51,315 nucleotides of DNA. Source: Armatimonadota bacterium (GTDB taxonomy: Bacteria; Armatimonadota; UBA10988). Positions 33,816-43,174 of the stretch are shown piece by piece (positions within the stretch are counted from its first letter, which is position 1; each line of letters begins with the position of its first letter). Position numbers and translations under genes: made by a program. The notes below the pieces were generated by a model. It had not been told where the DNA came from, searched no databases, and saw only the letters and a list, made by a program, of their open reading frames with translations. Location of the stretch: the NCBI GenBank assembly GCA_016235455.1, contig JACRKZ010000105.1:1-51315 (forward strand), in the 5' to 3' direction.

Positions 33816-34979
33816 CTACAGGTTCGATTTGAGCATGTTGTAGCTGAGCGAGGTGCGGCTGTAGTAGGGCTCACCGAACTCATCGGCCCGGCCGGTCCAC
33901 TGGCGGCCGAAGCGGACGTAGAACACGCGTACTTCGCCGGCCTTCTCGTTCTCCACGGCCACGGCGGCCTCCAGCCAGCGGAAGATGCCGCTACGGATGG
34001 TGTCGCCTTCGCTCCAGGCCTCGGCCGTCTCGGTCCAGGCGTCGCCGCGGATGGTCAGCTTGACCGGCTTCTCGTTGGGGAAGGCGCGGCGGTAAGCAGC
34101 CATGAGCTGGGTGCGCAGCGCCTCGAGGTCATTGCCCTTGTAGCTGTCGCCCGGCATGCGGTTCTCGGCGGTCTGCAGGGCGATCTTGGCTTCGGCCTTC
34201 TTGAGCAGCGCGTCGGCCTTGGCGCTGAGGTCGGCCAGTTGCGGCTGCTTGGGGTCGATGGCCTTGGCGTAACCGACGTACTCGCGCACCTTGTCAGCGG
34301 CCATGAGCATGGCGTGGACCGGGCTGTCGTCGGTGATGCGCGCCAACTCCTCGCCGGCCTTCTGCAACGAGCGCGGCAGGATGTTCTTCTCCAGGAACGG
34401 CTGCCACAGGCCGTCGCTGATCAGGATGCGCTGCAGGTAGTTGAGGTACTGGAAGGCCGTGGTCTGCGTGGCCAGCTTCAGGTACAGCACCGGTGACGGC
34501 GCCTTGGCCGCATAGGCCACGCCACAGGCCTCTGCCTTGGGGTAGCACTCTTTGGCTTTGAGCAGGAAGTTGGCGTACTGCTCGAAGCTCAGGCTGTCCT
34601 TGGGGGTGAACAGGTCGAGCGCAATGGCGTAGCGCGTCAGCTCGGCCTCGAACTCCGCGTTGGCTGCCTTGTAGGCGGCGCCGGCGGCGGCCTGGTTGGC
34701 TTCCGTCAGCGGTTCCCACAGCGCGTTCATGGCCTTCTCGTAGCGCGGCAGCAGGTCGCCGGGGAGCTGTCCCTGGGCACGCTGGATGATGGGCGCCAAG
34801 CCCAGCAGCACGAACCGCGCCTCGTTCTTCTTGCCGTCCGCCACGAGCTTCTCCGCCGCGTCGACGCCGGCGGTGAATACATCGATGGGCTTGACGCCCG
34901 GCGGCAACTGCGCCCGCACCGGTGCCAGGCACGTCAGCATCACCAGCATCCCGCCAACCAAGCCGAAAGCCTTGCGCAT
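33816..34979 (-). CDS. secreted protein of unknown function
   Basis: 387 residues with a signal peptide (AFGLVGGMLVMLTCLAPVRA). The body is mostly helical and Ala/Leu-rich, with a C-terminal beta segment (KLTIRGDAWTETAEAW, VRVFYVRFGRQWTGRADEFG). The block ENRMPGDSYKGNDLEALR just before it may mark a conserved domain start, but no family is recognised. AGGAG precedes the ATG. It is a single-gene unit, convergent with the Tat isomerase and divergent from the DUF362 gene across 245 bp. Confidence 0.75.
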   Translation of the reverse strand: MRKAFGLVGGMLVMLTCLAPVRAQLPPGVKPIDVFTAGVDAAEKLVADGKKNEARFVLLGLAPIIQRAQGQLPGDLLPRYEKAMNALWEPLTEANQAAAGAAYKAANAEFEAELTRYAIALDLFTPKDSLSFEQYANFLLKAKECYPKAEACGVAYAAKAPSPVLYLKLATQTTAFQYLNYLQRILISDGLWQPFLEKNILPRSLQKAGEELARITDDSPVHAMLMAADKVREYVGYAKAIDPKQPQLADLSAKADALLKKAEAKIALQTAENRMPGDSYKGNDLEALRTQLMAAYRRAFPNEKPVKLTIRGDAWTETAEAWSEGDTIRSGIFRWLEAAVAVENEKAGEVRVFYVRFGRQWTGRADEFGEPYYSRTSLSYNMLKSNL

Positions 34980-35192
34980 TTCCCTTCTCCTCTGTCGCGT
35001 CGGCGCACTCCCGGTCCGCGCGACAATCCCACCTACCCGCGTCGCCCGCGGCGTCGCGACAGCCGCTGTTTACGACTTCGTGAACGCGCGGCCCATGCCA
35101 CCGCATACCTATCGTCCCCGGCCGGCGGCATCTTGAGGGAAGGCGGACGAGCTGTTCGCTCACATGACAGATACAGTCATAGCGCGGACCGG

Positions 35193-35201
35193 TGCTATCA
35201 T
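35193..35201 (+). promoter_or_regulatory. extended -10 promoter upstream of the DUF362 gene
   Basis: TGCTATCAT carries the TGn extension and a 5/6 match to TATAAT, about 24 nt before the start codon. No good -35 is at 16-18 bp, as expected for extended -10 promoters. ATGAC...GTCAT arms (35164-35180) just upstream form a possible operator. Confidence 0.45.
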
Positions 35202-35224
35202 GGCCGGTTTCCGGAAGATGATGT

Positions 35225-36424
35225 ATGGCCGAGACGAAGTACCAGGTGCGCGCCACCCGCTGCGCGCACGACAGCGACGACGCGAGCGTTCTGGCAGCCC
35301 TGCGCGGCATCACCGACCCCTTGACCCAGGCTTGGGCCAAGCTGGAGTCGGCGCGCACGATTGCCATCAAGATCAACATGGTCTGGCCGCCCGAGCGCAT
35401 CCGCATGACCGCCGGACGGCGACAGGAACTGGTCGACGAGTCGGTCATCCGCGCGCTGTTCACGCTGCTGCGCGAGCGCACCGCGGCCCAGATCGCCGTA
35501 GTCGACACGTCGCTGGAGCACGACCTGCACGACCTGCATTTCATGGACCTGCTGGGCGAGTATGGTGTGAGTTTCGTCAACGCCAACGAGGCGCCCGCGC
35601 GCTGGGCCGACACGCCTGACGGCGGCACCATGTTCGGGCGCTACTTCCTGCCCGAGGCCATGCTCGATGCCGACGCCACCATCTCGCTGGCCACGCTCAA
35701 GTCGCACAACTTCATGGGCGTGACCCTTTGCACCAAGAACCTGTTTGGCCTCTGCCCCGTGCGGCGCGACAACCGGCCGCGGCACTACTTCCATCACATC
35801 GTGCGGCTGTCCTATGCGCTGCCCGACCTGGCGGCGATCATGCGCCCGACGCTGAACATCGTCGACGGGCTGGTGGCCCAGAGCGGAGTCGAGTGGGGTG
35901 GTGACCCGCGCATCACCGACTGCCTGCTGGCCGGTGACCACACGCTGGCTACCGACGTCTGCGGCGCGACGCTGATGGGCAACGACCCCTACGGTGATTT
36001 CCCCACGCCGCCCTACCGACGTGACCGCAACCATCTGCTGGTCGGCGCCGAGAAGGGCTGGGGCCCGAGCAGCCTCGACCAGATCGACTTTCAGCACGAC
36101 CTGAGCCTGCCCGTGGCGCAGTTCGACTCCAACGCCACCGACCCGCCCGAGCGCGTCGCCGCCTGGCACCGCAGCATGAACGAGCAGGCGCTGCACTACG
36201 CGGCCGACCCGGCACCCTACCTGGCGCAGTACCCGCACGAGTACATCCTGCTCCAGGACGGTGTGGTGCTGTGGCATGGCGAATGGTATGGCCACGGCGT
36301 GAGCCGCCGCGACCTGGCCGCTGCCAAGCCCGACCGCGCCATCTGGCTCAAGTACGTCGATCCCGACGAGACCGAAGCCGAGCATTTCGAGGTCTACCGG
36401 CACGTGCTGGGCGGCGAGTGCTAG
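35225..36424 (+). CDS. DUF362 domain protein
   Basis: 399 residues without signal peptide. The DUF362 hallmarks are present: TIAIKINMVWPP near 45, DADATISLATLKSHNFMGVTLCTKNLFGLCP near 150-180, then LNIVDGLVAQSGVEWGG and LLAGDHTLATDVCGATLMG. The biochemical role of the domain is unsettled. Some members carry ferredoxin-like Cys clusters; none is seen here. GGAAG seven bases upstream supports ATG 35225. The debranching-like gene follows after 27 bp. Confidence 0.88.
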   Translation: MAETKYQVRATRCAHDSDDASVLAALRGITDPLTQAWAKLESARTIAIKINMVWPPERIRMTAGRRQELVDESVIRALFTLLRERTAAQIAVVDTSLEHDLHDLHFMDLLGEYGVSFVNANEAPARWADTPDGGTMFGRYFLPEAMLDADATISLATLKSHNFMGVTLCTKNLFGLCPVRRDNRPRHYFHHIVRLSYALPDLAAIMRPTLNIVDGLVAQSGVEWGGDPRITDCLLAGDHTLATDVCGATLMGNDPYGDFPTPPYRRDRNHLLVGAEKGWGPSSLDQIDFQHDLSLPVAQFDSNATDPPERVAAWHRSMNEQALHYAADPAPYLAQYPHEYILLQDGVVLWHGEWYGHGVSRRDLAAAKPDRAIWLKYVDPDETEAEHFEVYRHVLGGEC

Positions 36425-36451
36425 ACTGGTTGATGGGGATGGAGCGGCGCG

Positions 36452-37951
36452 ATGGTCCTCGGACCAGCCGAACTCGACAGCTTGGAGTCACTGCGCGGCC
36501 GGGAGTGGGTTGAGACCGACGGTCTGGGCAGCTATGCCTCTTCCACCGTGGCGGGTATTCACACCCGGCGTCGCCATGCCTGGCTGGCCGCCGCCGGACG
36601 CGATGGTCAGACCCGCGTGCTCCTGGCCAAGTTCGAGGAGGCCGCCTTCGTCGATGGCATGCGCCACGACCTGGGCGCCAACCAGTACTCCGATGTCGTG
36701 CACCCCGAAGGCTACCGCTACCTGAGCGGCTTCAGGCTCGACCCCTGGCCAGTCTGGACCTATCGTCTCGGCTGCGCCGTGCTGGAACGGCATCTGGCGC
36801 TGCTGCACGGCAGCCAGACGTTGGTCATCGTCTACCACCTGGTGTCGGCGCCGACGGCGGTGTCGCTCGAACTGCGGCCGCTGGTCGCCGGTCGCGCCAT
36901 CGACCAGACGCGCGGTGAGAACTCCCTGTTCGACCGCGGCGTGCGTAGCCGGGGCGAGCAGCTCGAGCTGGTGCCCTACGAGCGGCAGAGCCGGCTCGTG
37001 CTGACCTGGCCGGGCGCCAACTTCATGTCCGATGGCTACTGGTACTACCAGTTCCAGTACCGGCTCGACGGCGCGCGCGAGGATCTGTTCAGCCCAGGCC
37101 TGCTGCTGACCACGCTGCATGAGGGCGAGCGGATGCTGATGGCCGCCAGCACGGCGCCGCTCGACGGGCTGGATCTCGACGTGGCGCTGAGCCTGGAGGC
37201 CGACCGGCGGCGGCGTCTGGCGGCGGCTTGTCGTTGGCCCGCCGACGAGGCGGCCAGCCGGCTGGCGCTGTCCGCCGACCAGTGGGTGCAGCATCGTCGA
37301 CGTCACAACAGCATCGGTGCGCTCTGGCTCGATGCCGAGCCGCCGAGCGAAGCCGAGGTGCTGCGCTTCCTGCCGGGCCTGGCACTGTTGGCCGGGCGCG
37401 CCGACCTGGCCAGCGAGATGCTGCTGGCCGCGCCGGTCGGGCTGTGGACAGCGTGGGTCGCGGAGCGGCTCGGCCTGGCCGAGGCGCTGCGGCCGGCGGT
37501 GGAGGCCTGGGTCAGGTCAGTGCGGGACGGCGTCGAGCCCGGCCTGCGCGAGACCGAAGGTTGGCTGGAGTCCCTGGATGGTACCTGGTCCGAGACCAAC
37601 CTGCTGTGGCGCGCCAGCCTGCGCCTGGCCGGCGACGAGGCAGCCGAGACGACACTCGAATTGCGCCGTCGTTGGCCGGAGGACGGCTCGCCGCTGCTGC
37701 TCTGCGAGCCGGGTCTGCTGGACGACGAGGTGGTGCGGCAGGCGCTGGCGCGGGGCTGCGAGGATGACGATCCGTGGCCGCAGGCCTGCTATGCTCAGGC
37801 GGCCAAAAGACTGGGTATGGACTGGCGGCAGCCTGACCTGACCCAACTCCGCGAAGGGTTGCTGGGTCAGGTGGACGATGGTGATATCGGTGCCCTGGCC
37901 GGACTGATGTGGTGGCTCAGCGCCGCGCCTCAGCCACAGAGCCAGGCGTAA
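36452..37951 (+). CDS. glycogen-debranching-enzyme-like protein with reduced catalytic half
   Basis: 499 residues. The first 240 are a good match to the GDE N-terminal domain (REWVETDGLGSYASSTVAG, then HTRRRHAWLAAA; SGFRLDPWPVWTYRLG), equivalent to the EWL.TNGLGGYAS..v.G..TRryHgLLvA signature. The second half should be an (alpha/alpha)6 amylo-alpha-1,6-glucosidase domain of about 400 residues; here it is about 250 and lacks the AGYPWF..WGRDt block, going straight from LALSADQWVQHRRR to ALWLDAEPPSEAEVLRFLPGLALLAGR. No frameshift is evident. It may be a non-catalytic glycan-binding derivative. GGAG precedes the ATG. Confidence 0.82.
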   Translation: MVLGPAELDSLESLRGREWVETDGLGSYASSTVAGIHTRRRHAWLAAAGRDGQTRVLLAKFEEAAFVDGMRHDLGANQYSDVVHPEGYRYLSGFRLDPWPVWTYRLGCAVLERHLALLHGSQTLVIVYHLVSAPTAVSLELRPLVAGRAIDQTRGENSLFDRGVRSRGEQLELVPYERQSRLVLTWPGANFMSDGYWYYQFQYRLDGAREDLFSPGLLLTTLHEGERMLMAASTAPLDGLDLDVALSLEADRRRRLAAACRWPADEAASRLALSADQWVQHRRRHNSIGALWLDAEPPSEAEVLRFLPGLALLAGRADLASEMLLAAPVGLWTAWVAERLGLAEALRPAVEAWVRSVRDGVEPGLRETEGWLESLDGTWSETNLLWRASLRLAGDEAAETTLELRRRWPEDGSPLLLCEPGLLDDEVVRQALARGCEDDDPWPQACYAQAAKRLGMDWRQPDLTQLREGLLGQVDDGDIGALAGLMWWLSAAPQPQSQA

Positions 37952-38274
37952 GCCCCCGGCATCCAGGTGGCCAGCAGCCATAGGCTGAGGCCGATGGTGC
38001 CACAGATGATGCCCGTGAGTGCCTGCTTCTCACGCCGGCCCGGCGTGCGCTGGGCGGCCCAGCCGGTCACCACCGCCGTGGCGCCGAACAGCAGGCCCAG
38101 GAAGCGATGGCCTGGCGTGCCCATGCACAGGAACAGCGACGCCACACCCGAGACGAGCGCGATGAGCGCCAGATCGTCGGGCGCCACTTCCTTGGCCATG
38201 CCGCAGCTGCAGCTCCCGCCGCAGCAGGACTCGTCGTCCTCGGTCGGCTCCAAGGTCTGATCATCGTCAGCCAT
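37930..38274 (-). CDS. small Cys-rich-headed membrane protein
   Basis: 114 residues. The N-terminal 30 residues are acidic and hold a Cys cluster (ESCCGGSCSCGMAKE) that could bind a metal. Three hydrophobic spans follow (LIALVSGVASLFLCM, FLGLLFGATAVVTGWAA, LTGIICGTIGLSLWLLATW), similar in style to small DUF4190-like membrane proteins. AGGAG eight bases before ATG 38274 fixes the start. Its 3' end overlaps the debranching-like gene by 22 bp on the opposite strand. Function unknown. Confidence 0.75.
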   Translation of the reverse strand: MADDDQTLEPTEDDESCCGGSCSCGMAKEVAPDDLALIALVSGVASLFLCMGTPGHRFLGLLFGATAVVTGWAAQRTPGRREKQALTGIICGTIGLSLWLLATWMPGAYAWLCG

Positions 38275-38399
38275 GATCTGTCTCCTCTTCCCGACCAACG
38301 CCGTCGGATAACCCTGGAGTTCCCCGCAGCGCAACCGAGTCCTTTGACACAAGGAGAATAGCGGGCTGCGCCGAACCGCTCTGCTCTGAGGGAACGCGA

Positions 38400-40286
38400 A
38401 TGCAGATGTGGGTGGCTGGTGCGCTGTTGACTGGCGCGCTGTGCGCTGGCGCCGCTGGCGCTGGCGCCGAAGTGCCGCGCGCGGTGCCGTTCACCGCCGT
38501 GCGGCTCAATGACTCGTTTTGGGCGCCCAAACTCAAGGTCTACCGCGAGCGCAGCATCCCGAACTCATGGCAGTATGTGCAGCGCGAGATCGAGGATAAC
38601 GAGATCGCCGCCGGGCTCCGGCAGATCGAGCGCGGCAACGACACGCCGTGGAACCAGGCCAACCTGCACAAGGTGCTCGAGACCTGCGGCTACGCGCTGG
38701 GCGAGGAGCCCAACCCCGAGCTCGACGCCAAGCTGACCGGCATCATCAGCGCCATTCGCGGCGCGCGCCAGCCCGATGGCTACTGCAACGCGCTGATCAC
38801 CGTGCGCAAGATCAAGCCCTGGAGCTGGCTCGACGGCCGGCACGAGGGCTATGTGGCGGGCCACCTGATCGAGGCCGCCGTGGCGCACTACCAGGCCACC
38901 GGCCGCACCGACTTCCTCGATGTGGCGCGCGGCGTGGCCGACAACATCTACCAGGTCTTCATGACCGACGGCAAGCCGGGCGTCTGCGGCCATGCCGAGC
39001 TGGAGTTGGCGCTGGTGCGGCTCTACCGCGTCACCGGCGAGAAGCGCTACCTGGATCTGGCCAAGGACTGGATCGAACGGCGCGGCAAGAAGTGGGCCTA
39101 CGACTCCGAGACGGTGCGCGCCTACTTCATGGACCACCTGCCCATCCGCGACGTGCAGGAGGTGACCGGCCACGCCGTGCGCACCATGTTCTACCTGACC
39201 GGCGTGGCCGATGTGGCCGCCGAGACGGGCGATGCCGGTCTGGCCGACGCCGCGCGGCGGTTGTTTATCGATACCACCCAGCGCCGCATGTACGTCAGCG
39301 GCTCCGTGGGCACGCAGGAGAAGGATGAGGGCTTCGGACCTGCCTATGAACTGCCCAACGAGGGCGGCTACGGTGAGTCCTGCGCGGCCTGCGGCATGGT
39401 CTACTATGCCGAGGCCATGTTCCGCCTGGACCGCGACGCCGGCGCCGCCGATGTCATGGAGCGCGTGCTCTACAACGCCGCGCTGCACGGCATCGCGCTC
39501 GACGGCTGCAGCACCTACTACCGCAACGCGCTGCATGACCAGAACCATCTGCGCGACAACTGCTGGGTGTGCTGCCCGCCGTGCCTGTCGCGCACGCTGT
39601 TGCGCGTGCCGGACTACGTCTATGCCACCGCGGGTCGCGACCTGTGGGTCAACCTCTACGCCGCCGGCGAAGCCACGGCGACCGTCGCTGGGCGGAAGGT
39701 CAAGCTCAGTCAGATCACTGGCTATCCATGGGATGGTCAGATCACGCTGGACGTCGATCCCGGCGCGCAACCCGCGGCCATGGCGCTGCGGCTGCGGCTG
39801 CCGGGCTGGGCGCCGAGCTTCGCGCTGCGCCTCAACGGCCAGGCCGTGGGCCAGCCGCGGCGCGAGAAGGGCTACTTGGTACTCGACCGTGAGTGGCGCG
39901 CGGGCGACCGCGTGGAACTCGACCTGCCGATGCCGGTGCAGCGCATCGCCGCGCACCCCAAGGTGGTCAGCAACGCGGGCCGCGTGGCGCTGATGCGCGG
40001 GCCGATCCTCTATGGCCTGGAGAGCCAGGACAACCCGACCGTCGAGCCGCGGCTGGGCGCCGATCCCGGCTTCCGCGCCGAGTGGCGCGGCGACCTGCTG
40101 GGCGGCGTGACCGCCATCCGCTTCCGCTCGGCCGATGCCACCGACCACCTGGCCATTCCCTATCACGCCATGGCCAATCGCGGCAACGCGACGCAGCGCG
40201 TGTGGCTGGCGCAGAACGACATGCCCACCGACACGGCTGGCTGGGACGGCCTGCTCTATCGGCCGTGGTCGCCGGCCGCCCGGTAG
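38400..40286 (+). CDS. secreted GH127-family beta-L-arabinofuranosidase-like enzyme
   Basis: 628 residues with a signal peptide (VAGALLTGALCAGAAGAGA). The (alpha/alpha)6 barrel and beta-sandwich tails match GH127 (VRLNDSFWAPKLKVYRER, GRHEGYVAGHLIEAAVAHY, GHAVRTMFYLTG). The zinc/thiolate centre of characterised GH127 HypBA1 is fully preserved: Glu310 in DEGFG, Glu326 and Cys328 in YGESCAACG, Cys391-Cys392 in NCWVCCPP, with the same 16-residue spacing between the two Glu. The enzyme should release beta-L-arabinofuranose or a related sugar by a Cys nucleophile. It abuts the opposing gene with one base between stops. Confidence 0.92.
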   Translation: MQMWVAGALLTGALCAGAAGAGAEVPRAVPFTAVRLNDSFWAPKLKVYRERSIPNSWQYVQREIEDNEIAAGLRQIERGNDTPWNQANLHKVLETCGYALGEEPNPELDAKLTGIISAIRGARQPDGYCNALITVRKIKPWSWLDGRHEGYVAGHLIEAAVAHYQATGRTDFLDVARGVADNIYQVFMTDGKPGVCGHAELELALVRLYRVTGEKRYLDLAKDWIERRGKKWAYDSETVRAYFMDHLPIRDVQEVTGHAVRTMFYLTGVADVAAETGDAGLADAARRLFIDTTQRRMYVSGSVGTQEKDEGFGPAYELPNEGGYGESCAACGMVYYAEAMFRLDRDAGAADVMERVLYNAALHGIALDGCSTYYRNALHDQNHLRDNCWVCCPPCLSRTLLRVPDYVYATAGRDLWVNLYAAGEATATVAGRKVKLSQITGYPWDGQITLDVDPGAQPAAMALRLRLPGWAPSFALRLNGQAVGQPRREKGYLVLDREWRAGDRVELDLPMPVQRIAAHPKVVSNAGRVALMRGPILYGLESQDNPTVEPRLGADPGFRAEWRGDLLGGVTAIRFRSADATDHLAIPYHAMANRGNATQRVWLAQNDMPTDTAGWDGLLYRPWSPAAR

Positions 40287-40287
40287 C

Positions 40288-43113
40288 TCAGCGCACCATG
40301 GTCGTGCCCAGGTCGCGGGTGGTCTCGGCCTCGACGTTCTCGAGGAACAGGCCCTGGAACTGCCCCGGCTTGAGGTCGGCCGGAAGGTTCACAGTCACCT
40401 GATGGGTGGAGTCGGGCGTCAGGTTCGAGATGTCGGCGTAGAACCCGGTGAACGTGCGCTCCCGGCCCAGCGGGTAGACATCGCTGTAAGCCTTGACCAG
40501 CGGCACCTCGGCGCCGTCCACGGCCAGGCTGACGGTCATGGTGTCGACGACGTCGGCGATGTGCACGTACAGCAGCAAGCGGTCGGAGCCCAGCCAGGTG
40601 GCGCGCAGGTCGTCGGCCGTGTAGGGCACCGGCCACTCACGCCGGCGTCGCGCCAGCTGGTCGAAGATGCGCTGGGGCACGCTGAACTCGGCGCGGTAGG
40701 CGCGGCCCGCGAACCCGGGATCGTAGGCGCCCAAGGCCGGGCAGTGCTCCATGGCGCGGCCGGCGAACAGGACGTTCAGCCGCACCACGTCGCCGTCCTG
40801 CACAAAGGGCAGATCGCGGCCGTTCACGCTGACCTGGGCCACCTTGGCGCCGCGCGGCAGCAGCGCCGACAGGGCCGTCGTCGCGCCGCAGTCGCCGGCC
40901 ACGTTGGTCAGGGCGAGCCGGCCACCGGTCAGTGAGGCCGTGCCCAGCGCGCCCATCAGGAGCGGCCGCGGCAAGCCGGCCGCGGGCACCAGCTCCAACA
41001 CGACGGCCTGCGGACCCTTGATGGGCAGGACGACAGGGTCACCCCGATGCCACACGCCGCCCTTGGGCCCGGCGAGGAGCCGGCCGTCGCGTGGGTAGAC
41101 CTCGCGCAGCACGAAGCCCTCGCCGCGGGTCAGGCCGATGCTCTGGTCAAGCGTGAAGCGCGCTTCCAGTCCGCGGTAGTTGGGGTTGAACAGAAACACG
41201 AAGCCGTGATCGCCGTCGACCGCGGCGGTGCCGTCGATCAGGCCCAGTGTGGGCGGGCCGAGGATGGGCCGCAGATGGCTCAACAGCGCGCGGTGACGAT
41301 CGGTCCAGTCAAGCCAGCCATGCAGCCAGCGCTGGTCGGCGGCGGCGAAGGCGGCGAACTCCGCCTCATCGCGCGCGGGGATCAGGTTGACCACATGGTT
41401 GAACGGCGCGGTGCCGATCGACGATAGGACTGAGTACTTCCAGCCCAGCAGGTCCCAGTCGCGGGTGCGGAAGGCGCGGTCACGCACACACTCGCCCTTC
41501 TCGTTGTTGCGCGGGGTCTGGTGGGTCAGGTAGCCAGGCACGGTGACCAGCGGCGCGAAGGCCTCCTGGCGGTAGTACCACGCGGCCCAGCGCTGCCGGT
41601 CGCCCGAGACCCGATCGAAATGCAGGTCGGGGAAGTTCTCGAAGCTGCCCGGTTGCTCGTCGCTGGTGGTCGGGTGGGGGTAGGTGCCGGCCAGCCAGGT
41701 CCACGGGCCGAACCACTGATACTGCTGGCGCCCGTCGATGACCGCGTCGGGCAGGCGCTCACGCAGTTGCTCCAGAATGCGCCGGCAGCCGTTCCACTGG
41801 GCATACTTGCTGGTCGGCGTCAGGCCGTCGCGCGCCTCATAGGCGATCCACCAGTGGTCGAAGCAGTAGCCGCCGATGCTTGTGCGCCGAGCGAAACGCA
41901 CCAGCAGGTCGACATACCAGTCCTGGAAGCTGCGGTTGCCCGTGTCGACGCCCTGGTAGCCGCCCGTTTTGCCACCGCACCAGGCCGTCCATTCGGGATT
42001 CTGCTTGAAGCCGAGTGTCGGATAGGCGTAAGCCACCAGCTTGATGCGCTTCGCCTTGGCATAGTCGAGCATGGCCTGGATGGGCGCCGGGATGGGGTCG
42101 GTATCGACCTTCCACTCGCCGCTGCGCACCTTCGGGCCCAGGCCGAGGAACAGCACGTTCTCCCAGCCCCAGGCGTCCCGGCTGTCCTCGATGCGGCTGA
42201 CCGAGTAGACGCCCGGCGTGAACAGCGTGTGGTCACAGCCCACGGCCACTGCCTGGTCGATGATGCGCCGGTATTCGGTCGCGCCGGCGGGCGTGCTGAC
42301 GTCGATCTGGTAGTCGTTCTCGCACCACGGCACATGCACCTTGGCGCTGCGGGTCGGCTGGAACCGCAGGAACGCCTCGACGCAGCGGGTCACGGCCTCG
42401 GTCTCGGCCCAGTCCACCTGCGCCTTGCCATCGAAGGCCTGTGCGGGCGACGGCACATACCGCCACTCGGGTGTGCCGCGCTGGGGCCAGGCGACACCGC
42501 TGAGCCGATAGAGGCCCAGGCAGACGCGGTCAGAGACGAACGGGCCGTCGGCGGCACGCCAGGCCATGTCGGCCTGATAGCCGAGGCTGGCGTGCGGCGC
42601 TTGCCAGGACCACTGCAGGAAGGGGTTCTGAAGCACCAGGAACGCACCGGCATCGCCCGGCTTCTCGCCCAGGCGCAGGAAGACCGCGCCACTGGGTCCG
42701 CTGGCCCGTCGTGCGACGGCCACGGCAGGTTCCATCTGCGCCGTCAGCACCTCAACTCGCTCGATCCTGGCCTCACTGCCCTTGGGCAGAGCCAGGCGGA
42801 GCTGCTTGCTGACAAAGCGCCAGCCAGGCCGCAGTTCGTAGACGACCTCAACCCGGCCACGCGCCGTGTCAAAGGCGTACACCACCATCGTCGCGGTCTG
42901 GGTCACGGCAGCCGGCGCGCGTTCCGGCACGGCGAGGGTCTGGCCCGCCACGGTGAGTGTCGCCGACTCGGCCGAGACGCCAAGCGACTGGCCAAGCACG
43001 CGGTCCGTGAGCCGCGCCAGCCCGGTTGGCCCGAACTCGGCGGTGATCACGTCGTTGCGCAGCGAGACGGCGGGCGCGGCCGCCACGCAGACCATGAGCA
43101 GAGGCATGAGCAT
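40288..43113 (-). CDS. large secreted glycosidase-like protein, family unassigned
   Basis: 941 residues with a short signal peptide (MPLLMVCVAAAPAVS). The N-terminal 230 residues look like a mutarotase-type beta-sandwich (SLRNDVITAEFGPTGLARLTD). A TIM-barrel-like middle follows (VPWCENDYQIDVSTPAGATEYRR region; IKLVAYAYPTLGF; IGGYCFDHWWIAYEARDG, whose Asp could be catalytic), then beta domains, the last near 800-940. The layout recalls clan GH-D/GH36-type alpha-galactosidases, but the match is by architecture only. GGGAG eight bases before ATG 43113 supports the start. It follows the GAF kinase by 61 bp and converges with GH127. Confidence 0.65.
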   Translation of the reverse strand: MLMPLLMVCVAAAPAVSLRNDVITAEFGPTGLARLTDRVLGQSLGVSAESATLTVAGQTLAVPERAPAAVTQTATMVVYAFDTARGRVEVVYELRPGWRFVSKQLRLALPKGSEARIERVEVLTAQMEPAVAVARRASGPSGAVFLRLGEKPGDAGAFLVLQNPFLQWSWQAPHASLGYQADMAWRAADGPFVSDRVCLGLYRLSGVAWPQRGTPEWRYVPSPAQAFDGKAQVDWAETEAVTRCVEAFLRFQPTRSAKVHVPWCENDYQIDVSTPAGATEYRRIIDQAVAVGCDHTLFTPGVYSVSRIEDSRDAWGWENVLFLGLGPKVRSGEWKVDTDPIPAPIQAMLDYAKAKRIKLVAYAYPTLGFKQNPEWTAWCGGKTGGYQGVDTGNRSFQDWYVDLLVRFARRTSIGGYCFDHWWIAYEARDGLTPTSKYAQWNGCRRILEQLRERLPDAVIDGRQQYQWFGPWTWLAGTYPHPTTSDEQPGSFENFPDLHFDRVSGDRQRWAAWYYRQEAFAPLVTVPGYLTHQTPRNNEKGECVRDRAFRTRDWDLLGWKYSVLSSIGTAPFNHVVNLIPARDEAEFAAFAAADQRWLHGWLDWTDRHRALLSHLRPILGPPTLGLIDGTAAVDGDHGFVFLFNPNYRGLEARFTLDQSIGLTRGEGFVLREVYPRDGRLLAGPKGGVWHRGDPVVLPIKGPQAVVLELVPAAGLPRPLLMGALGTASLTGGRLALTNVAGDCGATTALSALLPRGAKVAQVSVNGRDLPFVQDGDVVRLNVLFAGRAMEHCPALGAYDPGFAGRAYRAEFSVPQRIFDQLARRRREWPVPYTADDLRATWLGSDRLLLYVHIADVVDTMTVSLAVDGAEVPLVKAYSDVYPLGRERTFTGFYADISNLTPDSTHQVTVNLPADLKPGQFQGLFLENVEAETTRDLGTTMVR

Positions 43114-43174
43114 TGCCAGGACTCCCGGCGAGGAGCTTGGACACGCCGGGCGCCGACACCTGCCTCGCCGACCC

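Noticed and set aside
38344..38349. Perfect TTGACA ahead of the GH127 gene
   Set aside because: No acceptable -10 hexamer 16-19 bp downstream, so I do not call a promoter.
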